From: Bacillota bacterium
GTDB lineage: Bacteria; Bacillota; Clostridia; Christensenellales; UMGS416
DNA length: 64,000 bases
NCBI GenBank assembly: GCA_023435705.1
Contig: JAEYRH010000016.1
Span: 62,001 to 126,000 of the forward strand
Direction of reading: 5' to 3'
The notes under the pieces were generated by a model. It saw only the letters and a list, made by a program, of their open reading frames with translations, was not told the DNA's origin and did no database searches. The position numbers and the translations under genes are program-made. Shown in pieces: positions 25,669 through 34,712 of the stretch (its first letter is position 1; the number at the start of each line of letters is the position of its first letter).

Positions 25669-26311
25669 ATTTCTTTAGCAGATCATCCAGCGCCTCTCGC
25701 AGCAGCACCGCTTCGCCCATACCCTCCTTTTTCGCCAGCTGTGCCAGGCGCTGCAGCTGCTCATAGGTATAGTGGCTGGTTTTGGTGATCATCTTTTCCT
25801 CGCGGGAAAGGCACACCCGGTTGGCGCCTCCGGCCTTGGCCCGGAATAGCGCGCCTTCGGCTTTGCGCACGATCTCCGCCATGCGGCTGCCATCCTCCGG
25901 GCAGCAAGAAAGCCCCGCGCTGAATGTGATATTCAGCAGATCGGCTCCATGGTGTATACCGCCGGCCAGGAAGGACTCTCTGCTCTTTTCCATCAGCAAA
26001 AATGCCGCTTCCTTTTGCGTGGCAGGAAGCAGCACAGCGAATTGGTCGCCGCCGTAACGATATATTACGGCATTTTGAGGCATGGTCTGCTGCAAATGCT
26101 TTGCCAGCGCCTTGATCACTTCATCGCCTGCGGCCCGGCCAAAGTCTTCATTGACGCGCATGAATCGGTCAATGTCCAGTGTAACGAGCGACAGATCCTC
26201 GCACTTCTCAATGGATTCCGCTGCCATTGCATCAAAATCCGCAGCAAAGCACTCATAGGCTTTTAGACCGGTCATATGGTCGACGTTGGGTTCCTGCTGC
26301 ACCTTGCTCAT
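25658..26311 (-). CDS. GGDEF-like domain fused to a C-terminal ribbon-helix-helix domain
   Basis: Residues 1-165 form a GGDEF fold: DHMTGL at 11-16, LDIDRFMRVNEDFGRAAGDEV at 45-65 and the active-site loop RYGGDQF at 85-91, where the usual Glu of GG(D/E)EF is Gln. No RxxD inhibitory site precedes it. Loss of that glutamate makes cyclase activity doubtful, and the domain may instead bind a nucleotide. Residues 174-217 (KTSHYTYEQLQRLAQLAKK then LLREALDDLLKKY) resemble a CopG-type ribbon-helix-helix DNA-binding unit. No sensor or membrane part exists. ATG at 26311 follows GGAGG. A tandem direct repeat overlies its promoter, suggesting autoregulation. The downstream Nudix gene overlaps it. Confidence 0.82.
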   Translation of the reverse strand: MSKVQQEPNVDHMTGLKAYECFAADFDAMAAESIEKCEDLSLVTLDIDRFMRVNEDFGRAAGDEVIKALAKHLQQTMPQNAVIYRYGGDQFAVLLPATQKEAAFLLMEKSRESFLAGGIHHGADLLNITFSAGLSCCPEDGSRMAEIVRKAEGALFRAKAGGANRVCLSREEKMITKTSHYTYEQLQRLAQLAKKEGMGEAVLLREALDDLLKKYDD

Positions 26312-26337
26312 GGGCCCTCCTGCAATACGTTTTCACA

Positions 26338-26366
26338 AGCATAATACAGCAATACATATGTGTCAA
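26338..26366 (-). promoter_or_regulatory. Promoter of the GGDEF-RHH/Nudix operon
   Basis: On the minus strand a perfect TTGACA (26361-26366) and TATGCT (26338-26343) are 17 bases apart. The start codon of the GGDEF-RHH gene lies 27 bases beyond the -10. Confidence 0.75.
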
Positions 26367-26373
26367 TACATAT
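26350..26373. promoter_or_regulatory. Tandem direct repeat operator candidate
   Basis: CAATACATAT occurs twice (26350-26359 and 26364-26373), 14 bases apart start to start, covering the -35 box and the spacer of the promoter. The CAATAC core occurs a third time at 26323-26328, between the -10 and the ribosome binding site. Half-site spacing suits paired ribbon-helix-helix dimers. Confidence 0.55.
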
Positions 26374-26456
26374 AAATGAAAAGTATCAATATTGGCTCAT
26401 AGAACAACAAAATGCCTTGTGAAGCAGGCATTCTGGCATTACGGTTTCAAGCGGTC

Positions 26457-27395
26457 TTACCGAATTGTGCATGTTGCTTTCCTGACTGCCTCTGCAGAGC
26501 TGTGTAGCCGCTGGAGCTCTTCCGGCGCCAAATCCATTTCTGGAATCATTGTGACACCTTCACTCCCGACAACTGCCGGTAAGCCAAGGCAAATATCATT
26601 CAAGCCGTATTTGCCGTCCAGATAGCTGGAAACGGTCAGCACCGAGCGCTCGTCACGCACAATGGCCTCGGCGATGCGTGCTACAGCCATCGCAACAGCG
26701 TAATAGGTGGCTCCCTTACCCTCGATGATGCGATACGCCGAGTCGCGTACGTCCTTGAAGATTTCTTCGAGACAGTTCTGGTCGGCGCATTTGTTGCAGC
26801 GCTCGCAATATCGCTGCACAGGCATGCCCGCCACGGTGGCCGAGCTCCACGCGGCCAACTCGGTGTCACCGTGCTCACCCAGGATATAAGCGTGCACATT
26901 GCGGCTATCCACACCAAAATGCTCTCCAAGCAGGTATTTTAGCCTTGCGGTATCGAGCACTGTGCCGGAACCAATTACACGGGATGGTGGGAACCCGGAG
27001 AATTTCAGAGCTGCGTAGGTGAGCACATCCACTGGGTTTGTCACGACCAAAAGGATGCAGTCGGTGTTGCGCAGAGCGATCTCAGCGATGATGCCGCGAA
27101 AGATACCAATGTTCTTTACTGCCAGGTCCATGCGGCTTTCTCCTGGTTTCTGGTTGGCCCCTGCCGCCAGTATTACCAGTCCAGCATCAGCCACATCATC
27201 ATAGGTGCCTGTTGTGATGCGCACCGGCCTGGCAAAGGGCATGCCATGGTTGAGGTCCATCACCTCGCCGGTTGCTTTCTTTTCGTTGATGTCGATCAGC
27301 ACGATCTCGGAAAACAACCCGCCCTGCATCAGCGCGAATGCCGATGTCGCCCCCACAAACCCCGCGCCGATCACAACACATTTCTTCATCTCCAT
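26457..27395 (-). CDS. ldh: L-lactate dehydrogenase
   Basis: The 312-residue NAD enzyme reduces pyruvate to lactate. It has the dinucleotide loop GAGFVGATSA, the specificity loop AGANQKPGESRMDL, where Gln marks lactate rather than malate dehydrogenase, TNPVDVLTY, and the catalytic histidine in GEHGDTE. Three start codons are possible; the ATG at 27395 sits six bases after GGAGGT and is preferred. Unusual is a cluster of four cysteines at residues 197, 200, 203 and 208 (CERCNKCADQNC) where most homologues have no such cluster. Confidence 0.93.
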   Translation of the reverse strand: MEMKKCVVIGAGFVGATSAFALMQGGLFSEIVLIDINEKKATGEVMDLNHGMPFARPVRITTGTYDDVADAGLVILAAGANQKPGESRMDLAVKNIGIFRGIIAEIALRNTDCILLVVTNPVDVLTYAALKFSGFPPSRVIGSGTVLDTARLKYLLGEHFGVDSRNVHAYILGEHGDTELAAWSSATVAGMPVQRYCERCNKCADQNCLEEIFKDVRDSAYRIIEGKGATYYAVAMAVARIAEAIVRDERSVLTVSSYLDGKYGLNDICLGLPAVVGSEGVTMIPEMDLAPEELQRLHSSAEAVRKATCTIR

Positions 27396-27560
27396 GATCA
27401 TACCTCCATTGCCTTTCCAGCTATATCTAGTATAACCGTCATCCGCATGAAATGATATTGTCTGGGTAACTCATATGGGAGAAACAGAGAGGGAGCGGGC
27501 ATTGCGGGGGTTATCAAATTATTGTGCTCAGCGGATCTTATGTGTGAATCACTGAAAACC

Positions 27561-27589
27561 TTGTAAAATGATAGCGTATCGGAGATAAT
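27561..27589 (+). promoter_or_regulatory. Promoter of ferredoxin-cupin pair
   Basis: TTGTAA (27561-27566) and GATAAT (27584-27589) are separated by 17 bases, just before an AAGGAG ribosome binding site. Confidence 0.55.
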
Positions 27590-27610
27590 GAAAGAAAAAG
27601 GAGTGTTATG

Positions 27611-27799
27611 ATGAAGGCGAAAATTGATCGTGATGGTTGCATTTCCTGCGGGTTGTGCCCCGACGTCTGCCCTGAGGTCTTCCGCATGGCCGATGACGGA
27701 AAAGCGGAAGTCTATGTGGATGAAGTGCCCGCTGGTAAAGAAGGCCTTGCTGAGGAAGCGGCAGATGGCTGCCCTGTCAGCGTCATCTCGGTGGAATAA
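27611..27799 (+). CDS. Ferredoxin with one [4Fe-4S] cluster
   Basis: This 62-residue electron carrier has the cluster motif CISCGLCPDVCP near the N-terminus and the closing cysteine in DGCPVSVI near the C-terminus, with an acidic middle, as in monocluster Clostridium/Thermotoga-type ferredoxins. Two adjacent ATG codons exist at 27608 and 27611; the second is seven bases after AAGGAG and is preferred. A cupin gene follows after two bases. The redox partner is not evident locally. Confidence 0.93.
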   Translation: MKAKIDRDGCISCGLCPDVCPEVFRMADDGKAEVYVDEVPAGKEGLAEEAADGCPVSVISVE

Positions 27800-27801
27800 A
27801 C

Positions 27802-28143
27802 ATGGACATCAAAAACCTGAATGACAGCATTGCTTTCTCCATCACAGGGCTGTCCAAGAAAATAGTGTTCAACACACCAAAAGTGCTCTGCTTTGTATTA
27901 AGCCTGATGCCGGGTCAGACAATCCCGGAGCATCGCCACGAGCAGAGCGCGCTGACGATCACGGTGCTGAAGGGCAGGGGGCAGGCCCGTGTGAATGGGA
28001 AAGTGCTCGCATTGACCTTGGGCACCATACTTTATCTGGATGGACAGGATGAGTTCAGCATCCCGGTTGCGGAGGAAGACCTGGCGCTGCTTGTGACGGT
28101 CAGCCCAAATCCTGAGAATAAAGCTTTTTCTCAAGAAGTGTAA
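27802..28143 (+). CDS. Small cupin-domain protein
   Basis: The 113-residue single-domain cupin has motif 1-like MPGQTIPEHRHEQSALTITVLKG (two histidines and a glutamine/serine in metal-ligand positions) and motif 2-like GTILYLDGQDEFSIPVAEED. Motif 2 lacks the usual histidine, so metal binding may be incomplete. It starts two bases after the ferredoxin stop and is probably translated from the same message. Function is unknown; small cupins of this type often bind sugars or act as sensors. Confidence 0.8.
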   Translation: MDIKNLNDSIAFSITGLSKKIVFNTPKVLCFVLSLMPGQTIPEHRHEQSALTITVLKGRGQARVNGKVLALTLGTILYLDGQDEFSIPVAEEDLALLVTVSPNPENKAFSQEV

Positions 28144-28161
28144 ACGCTTAATGTATGTCGC

Positions 28162-28191
28162 AAAAGCCGCACGGTGCACCGTGCGGCTTTT
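28162..28191 (+). terminator. Terminator after the cupin gene
   Basis: AAAAGCCGCACGG and CCGTGCGGCTTTT form a perfect 13-bp stem with a TGCA loop, 19 bases after the cupin stop. The A-run/T-run flanks allow function on both strands. The next 250 bases to 28442 hold no gene that I can see. Confidence 0.9.
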
Positions 28192-28442
28192 CACTTATGC
28201 TATAGAAAGACGCACTCACATTATAATGAAGGCACCTTTGCCGAAATCATTCATCAAATTTGAACATGCAACACCATGTGCCTGGCATACAATGAACATA
28301 CCAATTGGATCGCTGGCATACGAGAACTTGCCTCCCATCTTGAGGTCTTGTGATTGAATTCACAGTAAAGCGTCATGCGGGTATGTTTCCATGGTGCTGA
28401 GAAAGTATAAAAGCAGGCAGTTTCTTTCAGGAGGCGGTTCAT

Positions 28443-30461
28443 ATGAATAATACACAAGGCAACAACTTGATCCACGAAAAGTCCCCCTATCTCCTTCAGC
28501 ATGCCCACAACCCAGTCAATTGGCAGCCTTGGGGTGACGAGGCCTTTGCGGAGGCACGACGGCGCGATGTGCCGGTGTTTTTGAGCATCGGCTATTCTAG
28601 CTGCCATTGGTGCCATGTGATGGAGCGGGAGTGTTTCGAGGATCAGGATGTGGCCGCACTCTTGAACGAAGGCTTTGTCTCTGTGAAGGTGGACCGTGAG
28701 GAGCGACCCGATGTGGACCATCTCTATATGGAGGCGTGCGTGGCCATGAATGGCAGTGGTGGTTGGCCGCTCACCTGCGTGCTGGACCATGACCGAAGGC
28801 CGTTCTTTACCGGCACCTATTTCCCCAAACAAGGCCGCGCCGGCCTGCCGGGCCTCATGGATGTGCTGGACAAGCTCTCTTACCTGTGGAAAACTGACCG
28901 CCGCAGGATAACAACCGCTGCTGATTCTGTAACCGCTTGGCTCAACTCAAATCAAGCACCGGCTGGTAAAATGAATGGGGAAGCTGCTTCCACCGCTTAT
29001 GCCCAGCTGGAGCAATCCTTCGATGGAACGTATGGAGGGTTCGGCTCGGCTCCGAAATTCCCATCGGCGCACAACTTGCTGTTCCTGCTGCGTTATGGCC
29101 TGCTTCACAAGGAGAGCAAGGCCCATGCCATGGTCAGAAAGACGCTGGACAGTATGGCCTCCGGTGGCATCTTTGACCACATTGGCGGCGGGTTCTGCCG
29201 CTATTCCACTGACCGGCGATGGCTTGTGCCACACTTTGAGAAAATGATGTATGACAACGCCATGCTTCTGATGATATATGCGGAGGCCGCTTCGGCCATG
29301 GGGGAGGAAGCTTACGCAGCGATAGCCCGCCGTATTGTTACATACTGCTTGCGGGAAATGCTGGGCAGCCACGGTGGGTTCTTCACCGCCCAGGATGCCG
29401 ACAGCGAGGGTGTGGAAGGCAAGGTGTACCTCTGGTCACCTGCAGAGGTGACCGAGGTGCTCGGCCCGGCAGATGGCAAGCGTTTTTGCGAATTGTTTGA
29501 CATCACGGAGCTGGGCAATTTCGAGCATTCAAGCATTCCGAACCACATCGGTCGCGGTTTATCTGCGGAGGATCGACTATTTGCCAATGGATGTTTTGAG
29601 AAGCTATTGTCAAAACGGCTCACCCGGCCGATGCCCTTCAAGGATGACAAGGTGCTGACCTCAAGCAATGCCTTGATGGTCGCGGCGCTTGCACTGGCAG
29701 GACGGCTGCTCAACGAGCCGGAATGGGTGGCTCAGGCGGAGCGCACCGCCCGGTTCCTTCTGGATAACCTGGTGAAGGGCGGCAGGCTGATGGCCAGTTG
29801 GCGTGAGGGAAGCGCCACCGGCCCTGCTACTTCTGATGAGCATGCATATCTCTTGTGGGGGTTCATTGAGCTGTATCAGGCCACGCACAAATCCCAGTGG
29901 CTTCAGATGGCCATTAATTGGACCAATAATCTTCTGTCTCTCTTTTGGGATGAAGAGGATGGTGGGCTTTTTCTGTCCGGCAGTGATGTGAAAGACTTGC
30001 TGGTGCGCCAAAAAAACATGCACGATGGAGCGTTGCCTTCCGGCAATTCGGTGGCGGCGCTCAACTTGCTTCGGCTGAGCCGTCTCACTGGCAATGAGGA
30101 GTATGAGGAAAAGTCTGGTGCCATTCTGGATGCCATGTCCGGCGTTGCCGCAGCATACCCGGCGGGCAGCACGGCCCTTCTGTGCACCAGTCTGTATCAG
30201 CAGAACCTTGGCACTGAGGTTGTGATCGTGACCGGAGAGGGAGTGGATGCGATGCTGCAGGCAACAAGGGCCTATCTGCCCTTCACAGTGGTGTCGGTGC
30301 GGGGCGGGGGGTATGAGCTGATGGACAAACTCGCTCCGTTTGCCGTGGCGATGGAAGCAAAGGACGGCAAGGCTGCGGCATTTGTGTGCAGCAAGGGGGC
30401 CTGCCAGCAGCCGGTGAATGATCCCAAATTATTGGTTGAGAAACTTAAAACAGTGATGTAG
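28443..30461 (+). CDS. yyaL: YyaL-like thioredoxin-domain/glycosidase-fold protein (DUF255)
   Basis: The 672-residue protein has an N-terminal thioredoxin-like domain with the family hallmarks [24 protein letters not shown] and [14 protein letters not shown], whose CHWC pair may be redox-active. A six-hairpin glycosidase-like helical toroid follows, with [46 protein letters not shown] and [20 protein letters not shown]. The family, found from bacteria to humans (SPATA20), has no established reaction. ATG at 28443 follows GGAGG. Confidence 0.93.
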   Translation: MNNTQGNNLIHEKSPYLLQHAHNPVNWQPWGDEAFAEARRRDVPVFLSIGYSSCHWCHVMERECFEDQDVAALLNEGFVSVKVDREERPDVDHLYMEACVAMNGSGGWPLTCVLDHDRRPFFTGTYFPKQGRAGLPGLMDVLDKLSYLWKTDRRRITTAADSVTAWLNSNQAPAGKMNGEAASTAYAQLEQSFDGTYGGFGSAPKFPSAHNLLFLLRYGLLHKESKAHAMVRKTLDSMASGGIFDHIGGGFCRYSTDRRWLVPHFEKMMYDNAMLLMIYAEAASAMGEEAYAAIARRIVTYCLREMLGSHGGFFTAQDADSEGVEGKVYLWSPAEVTEVLGPADGKRFCELFDITELGNFEHSSIPNHIGRGLSAEDRLFANGCFEKLLSKRLTRPMPFKDDKVLTSSNALMVAALALAGRLLNEPEWVAQAERTARFLLDNLVKGGRLMASWREGSATGPATSDEHAYLLWGFIELYQATHKSQWLQMAINWTNNLLSLFWDEEDGGLFLSGSDVKDLLVRQKNMHDGALPSGNSVAALNLLRLSRLTGNEEYEEKSGAILDAMSGVAAAYPAGSTALLCTSLYQQNLGTEVVIVTGEGVDAMLQATRAYLPFTVVSVRGGGYELMDKLAPFAVAMEAKDGKAAAFVCSKGACQQPVNDPKLLVEKLKTVM

Positions 30462-30473
30462 TCAGAAGTGAAG

Positions 30474-30493
30474 GGGCGGCTCACGAGCCGCCC
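30474..30493. terminator. GC-rich hairpin between convergent genes
   Basis: GGGCGGCT and AGCCGCCC pair around a CACG loop, between the yyaL stop and the end of the histidine kinase gene. No T-run follows, so terminator activity is uncertain. Confidence 0.4.
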
Positions 30494-30547
30494 GCTGTCA
30501 CAAAAATGCTCGTTACTCTATGTACAACCAGACTGCGTCCATCCCAC

Positions 30548-32296
30548 TCAATTTTTCTTCTTCGCCTCATACTTTGCCGGCAATTCGATGATGAACTCGC
30601 TACCGAGCCCGGCTTCGCTGATCAGCCGGATGTTGCCTCGGTATAGGTCCACGATGTGCTTGACGATGGAGAGACCCAGGCCGGTGCCGCCCATGCTGCG
30701 GGAGCGGCCTTTATCCACGCGATAAAACCGTTCAAAGATGCGGGAGACATGCTCCTGCGGGATGCCAATGCCGGTGTCCTTCACGCTGATGCGCACCAGA
30801 CCATGGGTGCGCTCGGCGGAAATTGTGACTGAGCCGCCTTCCTTATTGTATTTTACGGCGTTATCTGCAAGGTTTAGCAGCAATTGCTTGATGCGGTCTG
30901 GATTGGCTTCCAGAATGATATCGTCGCTCACAGTGCAGGTGATCGCAATGCCCCTTGCCTGCGCCGTGTAAAGCAGCATTTCTGCCACACTGTTTGCGGT
31001 GTCTGCCAAATGGAACCGGCGCACACCGGTGTCCTGGTTGGAGCTTTCAATTTCAGAAAGATAGAGTAGGTCGTTGATCAGGTTGGACAACCGTTCAGAC
31101 TCGATTTCAATGATCTGCAGGAACTTGTTGGAGAGCTCCCGATTGTCCAGAGCGCCTGCCTGCAGTGTCTCTACATAACCGCGGATGGAGGTGAGGGGAG
31201 TGCGCAACTCATGAGTTACGTTGGAAACAAAATCCCGGCGCATGTTTTCCAGCTTGCGCAGTTGTGTCACGTCCATCATCAGCAGAATGCATCCGTCAGC
31301 CGGCGGGCGCATTGGTGACGCGGTGGCTTGCAGCAAAACTCCGGAGGACAGCTGGATTTCCGAGGAGAGCCTGTTGCGCTGACGGAGGCAGTTGGAGGCA
31401 AGGCCGGTGATTGCTTGAATGGGGATCACTGTGGCAGCTCTATGCCCAATGGCGCTGCCCAATTCATTCAGGTTTAAAATTGCCGATGCCGCCGAGTTCA
31501 CAAACAGAAGCTTGCCATCTCCGTCCATTGCAATCAGGCCTTCACTGATGCTGGCCAGCACTGTGGTCAGCTGTGTATTGGTGTTTTCCAGCGCGCTTAC
31601 GTGTTTGTCCAAATCTTGAGCCAACCGGATCAGACCATTGGAAAGCTCCTGAAACTCCGGATACCGTGTTTTCATCGCGGAAATGGCATAGTTACCACTG
31701 GCAATATCACTGGTCATGCGAGACAGTGCCACAATAGGTTCAGACAGCCGCTTTGAGGTCCGGTTGGCAATCAAGACAGCAATCGCGAGAGAGAAGACAA
31801 GACACCCGCCGATGAATGCCAAAATCACCCAGTAGATTCTCCGCACTTCATACAGCGGCATTGCCGCACGAACGCATACCTTGCTTCCCATGTCTGCCAC
31901 AGCCACATAAAGCATGTTTACTTTCAGCGTGTTGGAATAACGCTGCGCTGTGCCCCAGCCCTTTCGATATGCCTCAATAACCTCCGGGCGGTCCTTATGG
32001 GATTCCATTTCCTGCCAATCTGCTGAGGAATCGCCAAGCACCTCGCCATTCTGCGCGATCAGCGTCACTCTCACGCTGTTATTGCCCAATGACAGTTCCT
32101 GAGAAGTCGATTCTGCCAGCTCAGGCATGGAAACGCTTGCCTTTGCACGTGCGGCGATCGATGAACAATCCGTTTTCAGATTGTCGATCATGAGATTTGT
32201 ATACCAGAGATCCGCCGCCACCGCGCCGGTGATACCAAACACGGTCAGGACAATCGCTGTGATTGCCAACATGTTGATGAATAATCTTTTTCGCAC
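30548..32296 (-). CDS. phoR: PhoR/WalK-like membrane sensor histidine kinase
   Basis: I prefer a GTG start at 32296, behind GGAGG eleven bases upstream; a TTG at 32332 lacks a ribosome binding site. The 582-residue kinase has a first membrane helix (about residues 7-30), an extracellular sensor region, a second helix (about 150-175), a HAMP-like linker (RLSEPIVALSRMTSDIASG), a PAS-like domain (about 230-330), the HisKA box FVSNVTHELRTPLTSIRGY with the phospho-accepting histidine, and an HATPase domain with NLADNAVKYN and GGTGLGLSIVKHIV. The response regulator lies directly upstream. The architecture fits PhoR, but cell-wall kinases share it, so the stimulus is not certain. Confidence 0.9.
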   Translation of the reverse strand: MRKRLFINMLAITAIVLTVFGITGAVAADLWYTNLMIDNLKTDCSSIAARAKASVSMPELAESTSQELSLGNNSVRVTLIAQNGEVLGDSSADWQEMESHKDRPEVIEAYRKGWGTAQRYSNTLKVNMLYVAVADMGSKVCVRAAMPLYEVRRIYWVILAFIGGCLVFSLAIAVLIANRTSKRLSEPIVALSRMTSDIASGNYAISAMKTRYPEFQELSNGLIRLAQDLDKHVSALENTNTQLTTVLASISEGLIAMDGDGKLLFVNSAASAILNLNELGSAIGHRAATVIPIQAITGLASNCLRQRNRLSSEIQLSSGVLLQATASPMRPPADGCILLMMDVTQLRKLENMRRDFVSNVTHELRTPLTSIRGYVETLQAGALDNRELSNKFLQIIEIESERLSNLINDLLYLSEIESSNQDTGVRRFHLADTANSVAEMLLYTAQARGIAITCTVSDDIILEANPDRIKQLLLNLADNAVKYNKEGGSVTISAERTHGLVRISVKDTGIGIPQEHVSRIFERFYRVDKGRSRSMGGTGLGLSIVKHIVDLYRGNIRLISEAGLGSEFIIELPAKYEAKKKN

Positions 32297-32337
32297 CTGG
32301 AATGAGACCTCCGGATGATGGTGTCTATGCAATAAGG

Positions 32338-33042
32338 TTATTTGGAGGACAGCCTGTAGCCTACGCCGCGCACGGTTTCGATGAGTGTCGGATTGTCCGG
32401 GTCATGCTCCACCTTCATCCTTAAGTGCCGCACGTGTACGTCCACAGTGCGAGTCTCACCGGCGTAGTCATATCCCCACACATGATCAAGCAGTTGCTCC
32501 CGCGTGAGCACCCTGCCCCTGTTCTCCGCAAGAAAGCGAAGCAAGTCAAACTCCTTCACCGGCATCGGGATCTCAACGCCGGATTTTAGTACAACATGCC
32601 TGCCCAAATCGATTGAGAGGTTGCCAGCTGTGATTACGGGGCCATTCGTGCCGCTTTCCTGTTGGGTTGCCCGCCGGAGCACGGCTTTGATGCGGGCAAT
32701 CACCTCACGGGTGCTGAAGGGCTTGGTGATGTAGTCGTCGGCTCCTATTTCAAGGCCCAGCACACGATCCAGCTCCTCGCCGCGGGCAGTGAGCATGATG
32801 ATGGGTGTGGTGCGGGTTGTATCGCTTGCCCTGATCTTGCGGCAAACCTCAATGCCGTCAATGCCTGGGAGCATCAAATCCAGCAGGATCAGCTCCGGAG
32901 GGGTGGCAAGCAATTGCACAAGGGCGGCTTCACCGGTTTCATATTCAACCGTGGAAAACCCTGAAGCCTGCAGGTTGAAGGCCAGCAGGCCGCGGATGTT
33001 TGGTTCGTCCTCAACAATGGCGACCAGCGGTTTGTCCGGCAT
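32338..33042 (-). CDS. phoP: OmpR/PhoB-type response regulator
   Basis: The 234-residue protein has a receiver domain (about 1-120) with the acidic pair IVEDEPNI, the phosphorylated aspartate in LILLDLMLPGIDG, the conserved threonine in IMLTARGEE and lysine in DYITKPFSTRE. The winged-helix DNA-binding domain (about 135-232) includes PVKEFDLLRFLAENRGRVLTREQLLDHVWGYDY and RTVDVHVRHLRMKVE. It is the partner of the kinase that follows after 41 bases. Phosphate or envelope stress is a reasonable guess for the regulon; no pst genes are nearby. Confidence 0.93.
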   Translation of the reverse strand: MPDKPLVAIVEDEPNIRGLLAFNLQASGFSTVEYETGEAALVQLLATPPELILLDLMLPGIDGIEVCRKIRASDTTRTTPIIMLTARGEELDRVLGLEIGADDYITKPFSTREVIARIKAVLRRATQQESGTNGPVITAGNLSIDLGRHVVLKSGVEIPMPVKEFDLLRFLAENRGRVLTREQLLDHVWGYDYAGETRTVDVHVRHLRMKVEHDPDNPTLIETVRGVGYRLSSK

Positions 33043-33085
33043 GTTTCCTCCTCGCTTCTGGATGCGGTATATGACAATTTGTTAT

Positions 33086-33115
33086 AGTATACCCCTTCGC
33101 AGATTGCTCCATCAA
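33086..33115 (-). promoter_or_regulatory. Promoter of the two-component operon
   Basis: On the minus strand TTGATG (33110-33115) and TATACT (33086-33091) are 18 bases apart, about 45 bases before the response regulator start. Confidence 0.55.
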
Positions 33116-33145
33116 GCCATCATTTTTCCTGCGATGTTCACTATC

Positions 33146-33173
33146 ACTTCCCATCGCCCCATCTCATAAATTG
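33146..33173 (+). promoter_or_regulatory. SigK-like promoter before dpaA
   Basis: CATAAATTG (33165-33173) matches eight of nine defined or free positions of the SigK -10 consensus CATAnnnTA, and an AC pair at 33146-33147 lies 17 bases upstream. It is 28 bases before the dpaA start. Sigma-E also recognises CATA-type -10 boxes, so either mother-cell sigma factor is possible. Confidence 0.45.
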
Positions 33174-33201
33174 TAATGTGAACTGAGGGGGAGGGGAAGC
33201 C

Positions 33202-34041
33202 ATGTCCTCTGGTATGAAGAATGTTTTACTGATCGGCGGGGATCGAAGGAATACATATCTGCACGAGATTCTGCGCCGTAAAGAGCATATTGAGCTGCAT
33301 GCGTTTGGTCTGGCTGTGGCCGACAGGACGCTGGCCGATATTGAGCGCGCCATCGGGGAAGCTGATGTGATTATCCTGCCCATGCCTAGCACAAAGGGCG
33401 GGATGATACCATTGCTCTCCATGGAGACAGCATATCCACTGGAGACAGTATTGCGGGGCATGCGCCAGGGTGCCGTGCTGGTGGGGGGCTTTCTGGAGGG
33501 AGTGCCGGACAAAGCGGGCATCAACGTGATTAATCTGCTTGCCAGTGAGCGCTTCGCACAGGCCAACGCCTGGCCAACGGCGGAGGGTGCCATCCGTATT
33601 GCACTGGAGCGCACCGAGCGCACATTGAAGGGCAGCCGCTGCACGGTGTTGGGATACGGGCGCATCGGTAAAGACCTGGTCAAGCTCCTGATGAGCTTTG
33701 GTGCTGATGTGGTGGCCACAGCCCGCCGTCCGGAGCAGTTGGAGGATATCTCCGCACTCGGCGTACTGGCAGTGCACACCAATGACTTGCTGGAGGCCTG
33801 TGCTGACAGCAACTTCATTTTCAACACAATCCCGTCGGTGCTGCTTGATGAAGACAAGCTCAGAAAGCTGCGCCGCGACGTGGTGATCATCGACTTGGCG
33901 TCCAGCCCATTTGGCGTGGACTTCAATGCCGCGACACGCCTCAAGCTGGATGCCCAGGCTTACCAAAGCCTGCCGGGCCGCATGTTCCCGAAGACTGCGG
34001 CAGACATTATCCACACTTGCATCAAGGATTTGCTTACCTAA
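33202..34041 (+). CDS. dpaA: Dipicolinate synthase subunit A
   Basis: DpaA (SpoVFA) and DpaB convert dihydroxy-tetrahydrodipicolinate to dipicolinic acid, the calcium chelate of the spore core, in the mother cell. The 279-residue protein has an N-terminal domain (MKNVLLIGGDRRNTYLHEIL) and a Rossmann domain with the NADP loop CTVLGYGRIGKDLVKLL and FNTIPSVLLDE. The extreme C-terminus is typical. ATG 33202 follows GGGGAGGGG. dpaB comes 17 bases later. A SigK-like promoter precedes it. Confidence 0.95.
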   Translation: MSSGMKNVLLIGGDRRNTYLHEILRRKEHIELHAFGLAVADRTLADIERAIGEADVIILPMPSTKGGMIPLLSMETAYPLETVLRGMRQGAVLVGGFLEGVPDKAGINVINLLASERFAQANAWPTAEGAIRIALERTERTLKGSRCTVLGYGRIGKDLVKLLMSFGADVVATARRPEQLEDISALGVLAVHTNDLLEACADSNFIFNTIPSVLLDEDKLRKLRRDVVIIDLASSPFGVDFNAATRLKLDAQAYQSLPGRMFPKTAADIIHTCIKDLLT

Positions 34042-34058
34042 GGGACGGAGGGAATGAT

Positions 34059-34646
34059 ATGGAATTAACCGCCAAGAAAATTGGCTTTGCGGTCACCGGC
34101 TCTTTTTGCACCATCGGTGACGTTTTACCTGCCATGGAGGAGCTGAAACGCCAGGGTGCGGAGATCACACCGATCTTCTCAAACAGCGTTTATGAATGGG
34201 ACACGCGCTTCTTCACCGCCAGGGATTTGATTGAGAAGGTTTATCAGATTTGCGGCAGGCTGCCGATACACACTGTGCCCGATGCCGAGCCCATCGGGCC
34301 GCGCAAACTGCTGGATATGGTTGTGGTGGCGCCTTGCACCGGTAATACGCTGGCCAAGATGGCGCTGGGCGTTGTGGACACACCGGTGCTGATGGCGGCC
34401 AAGTCCACACTGCGCAACGGCTGCCCGGTGGTGCTGGCCGTATCCACCAACGATGGCCTCGGCAACAGCGCGAAAAACATCGGAACGCTATCCAACATGC
34501 GCAACATTTATTTGGTGCCCTATGAGCAGGACAGCCCCAAGGGCAAACCCAATTCACTGGTGGCCCGCATGGAGCTTATCGCCGATACCTGCAAGCTTGC
34601 CTTTGAGGGCAGGCAAATTCAGCCAGTCTTGTATAAACCGGGCTGA
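34059..34646 (+). CDS. dpaB: Dipicolinate synthase subunit B
   Basis: The 195-residue flavoprotein-like subunit (SpoVFB) resembles phosphopantothenoylcysteine decarboxylases. Segments seen are KIGFAVTGSFCTIGDVLPAMEEL, DMVVVAPCTGNTLAKMALG and the tail IYLVPYEQDSPKGKPNSLVA. ATG at 34059 follows GGAGGG; an upstream in-frame ATG lies inside dpaA. Presence of both subunits marks a spore-former with the SpoVF route rather than the EtfA route of some clostridia. Confidence 0.96.
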   Translation: MELTAKKIGFAVTGSFCTIGDVLPAMEELKRQGAEITPIFSNSVYEWDTRFFTARDLIEKVYQICGRLPIHTVPDAEPIGPRKLLDMVVVAPCTGNTLAKMALGVVDTPVLMAAKSTLRNGCPVVLAVSTNDGLGNSAKNIGTLSNMRNIYLVPYEQDSPKGKPNSLVARMELIADTCKLAFEGRQIQPVLYKPG

Positions 34647-34712
34647 ATGGTATAATAAATGGAATAGTTGCCTGCCATGCTCCCTGAAACACGTGCGGAA
34701 AGGAGCCGGAAA

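Noticed and set aside
33144..33944. Long minus-strand open frame opposite dpaA
   Set aside because: Ser/Arg-rich composition and full overlap with dpaA mark it as a shadow.
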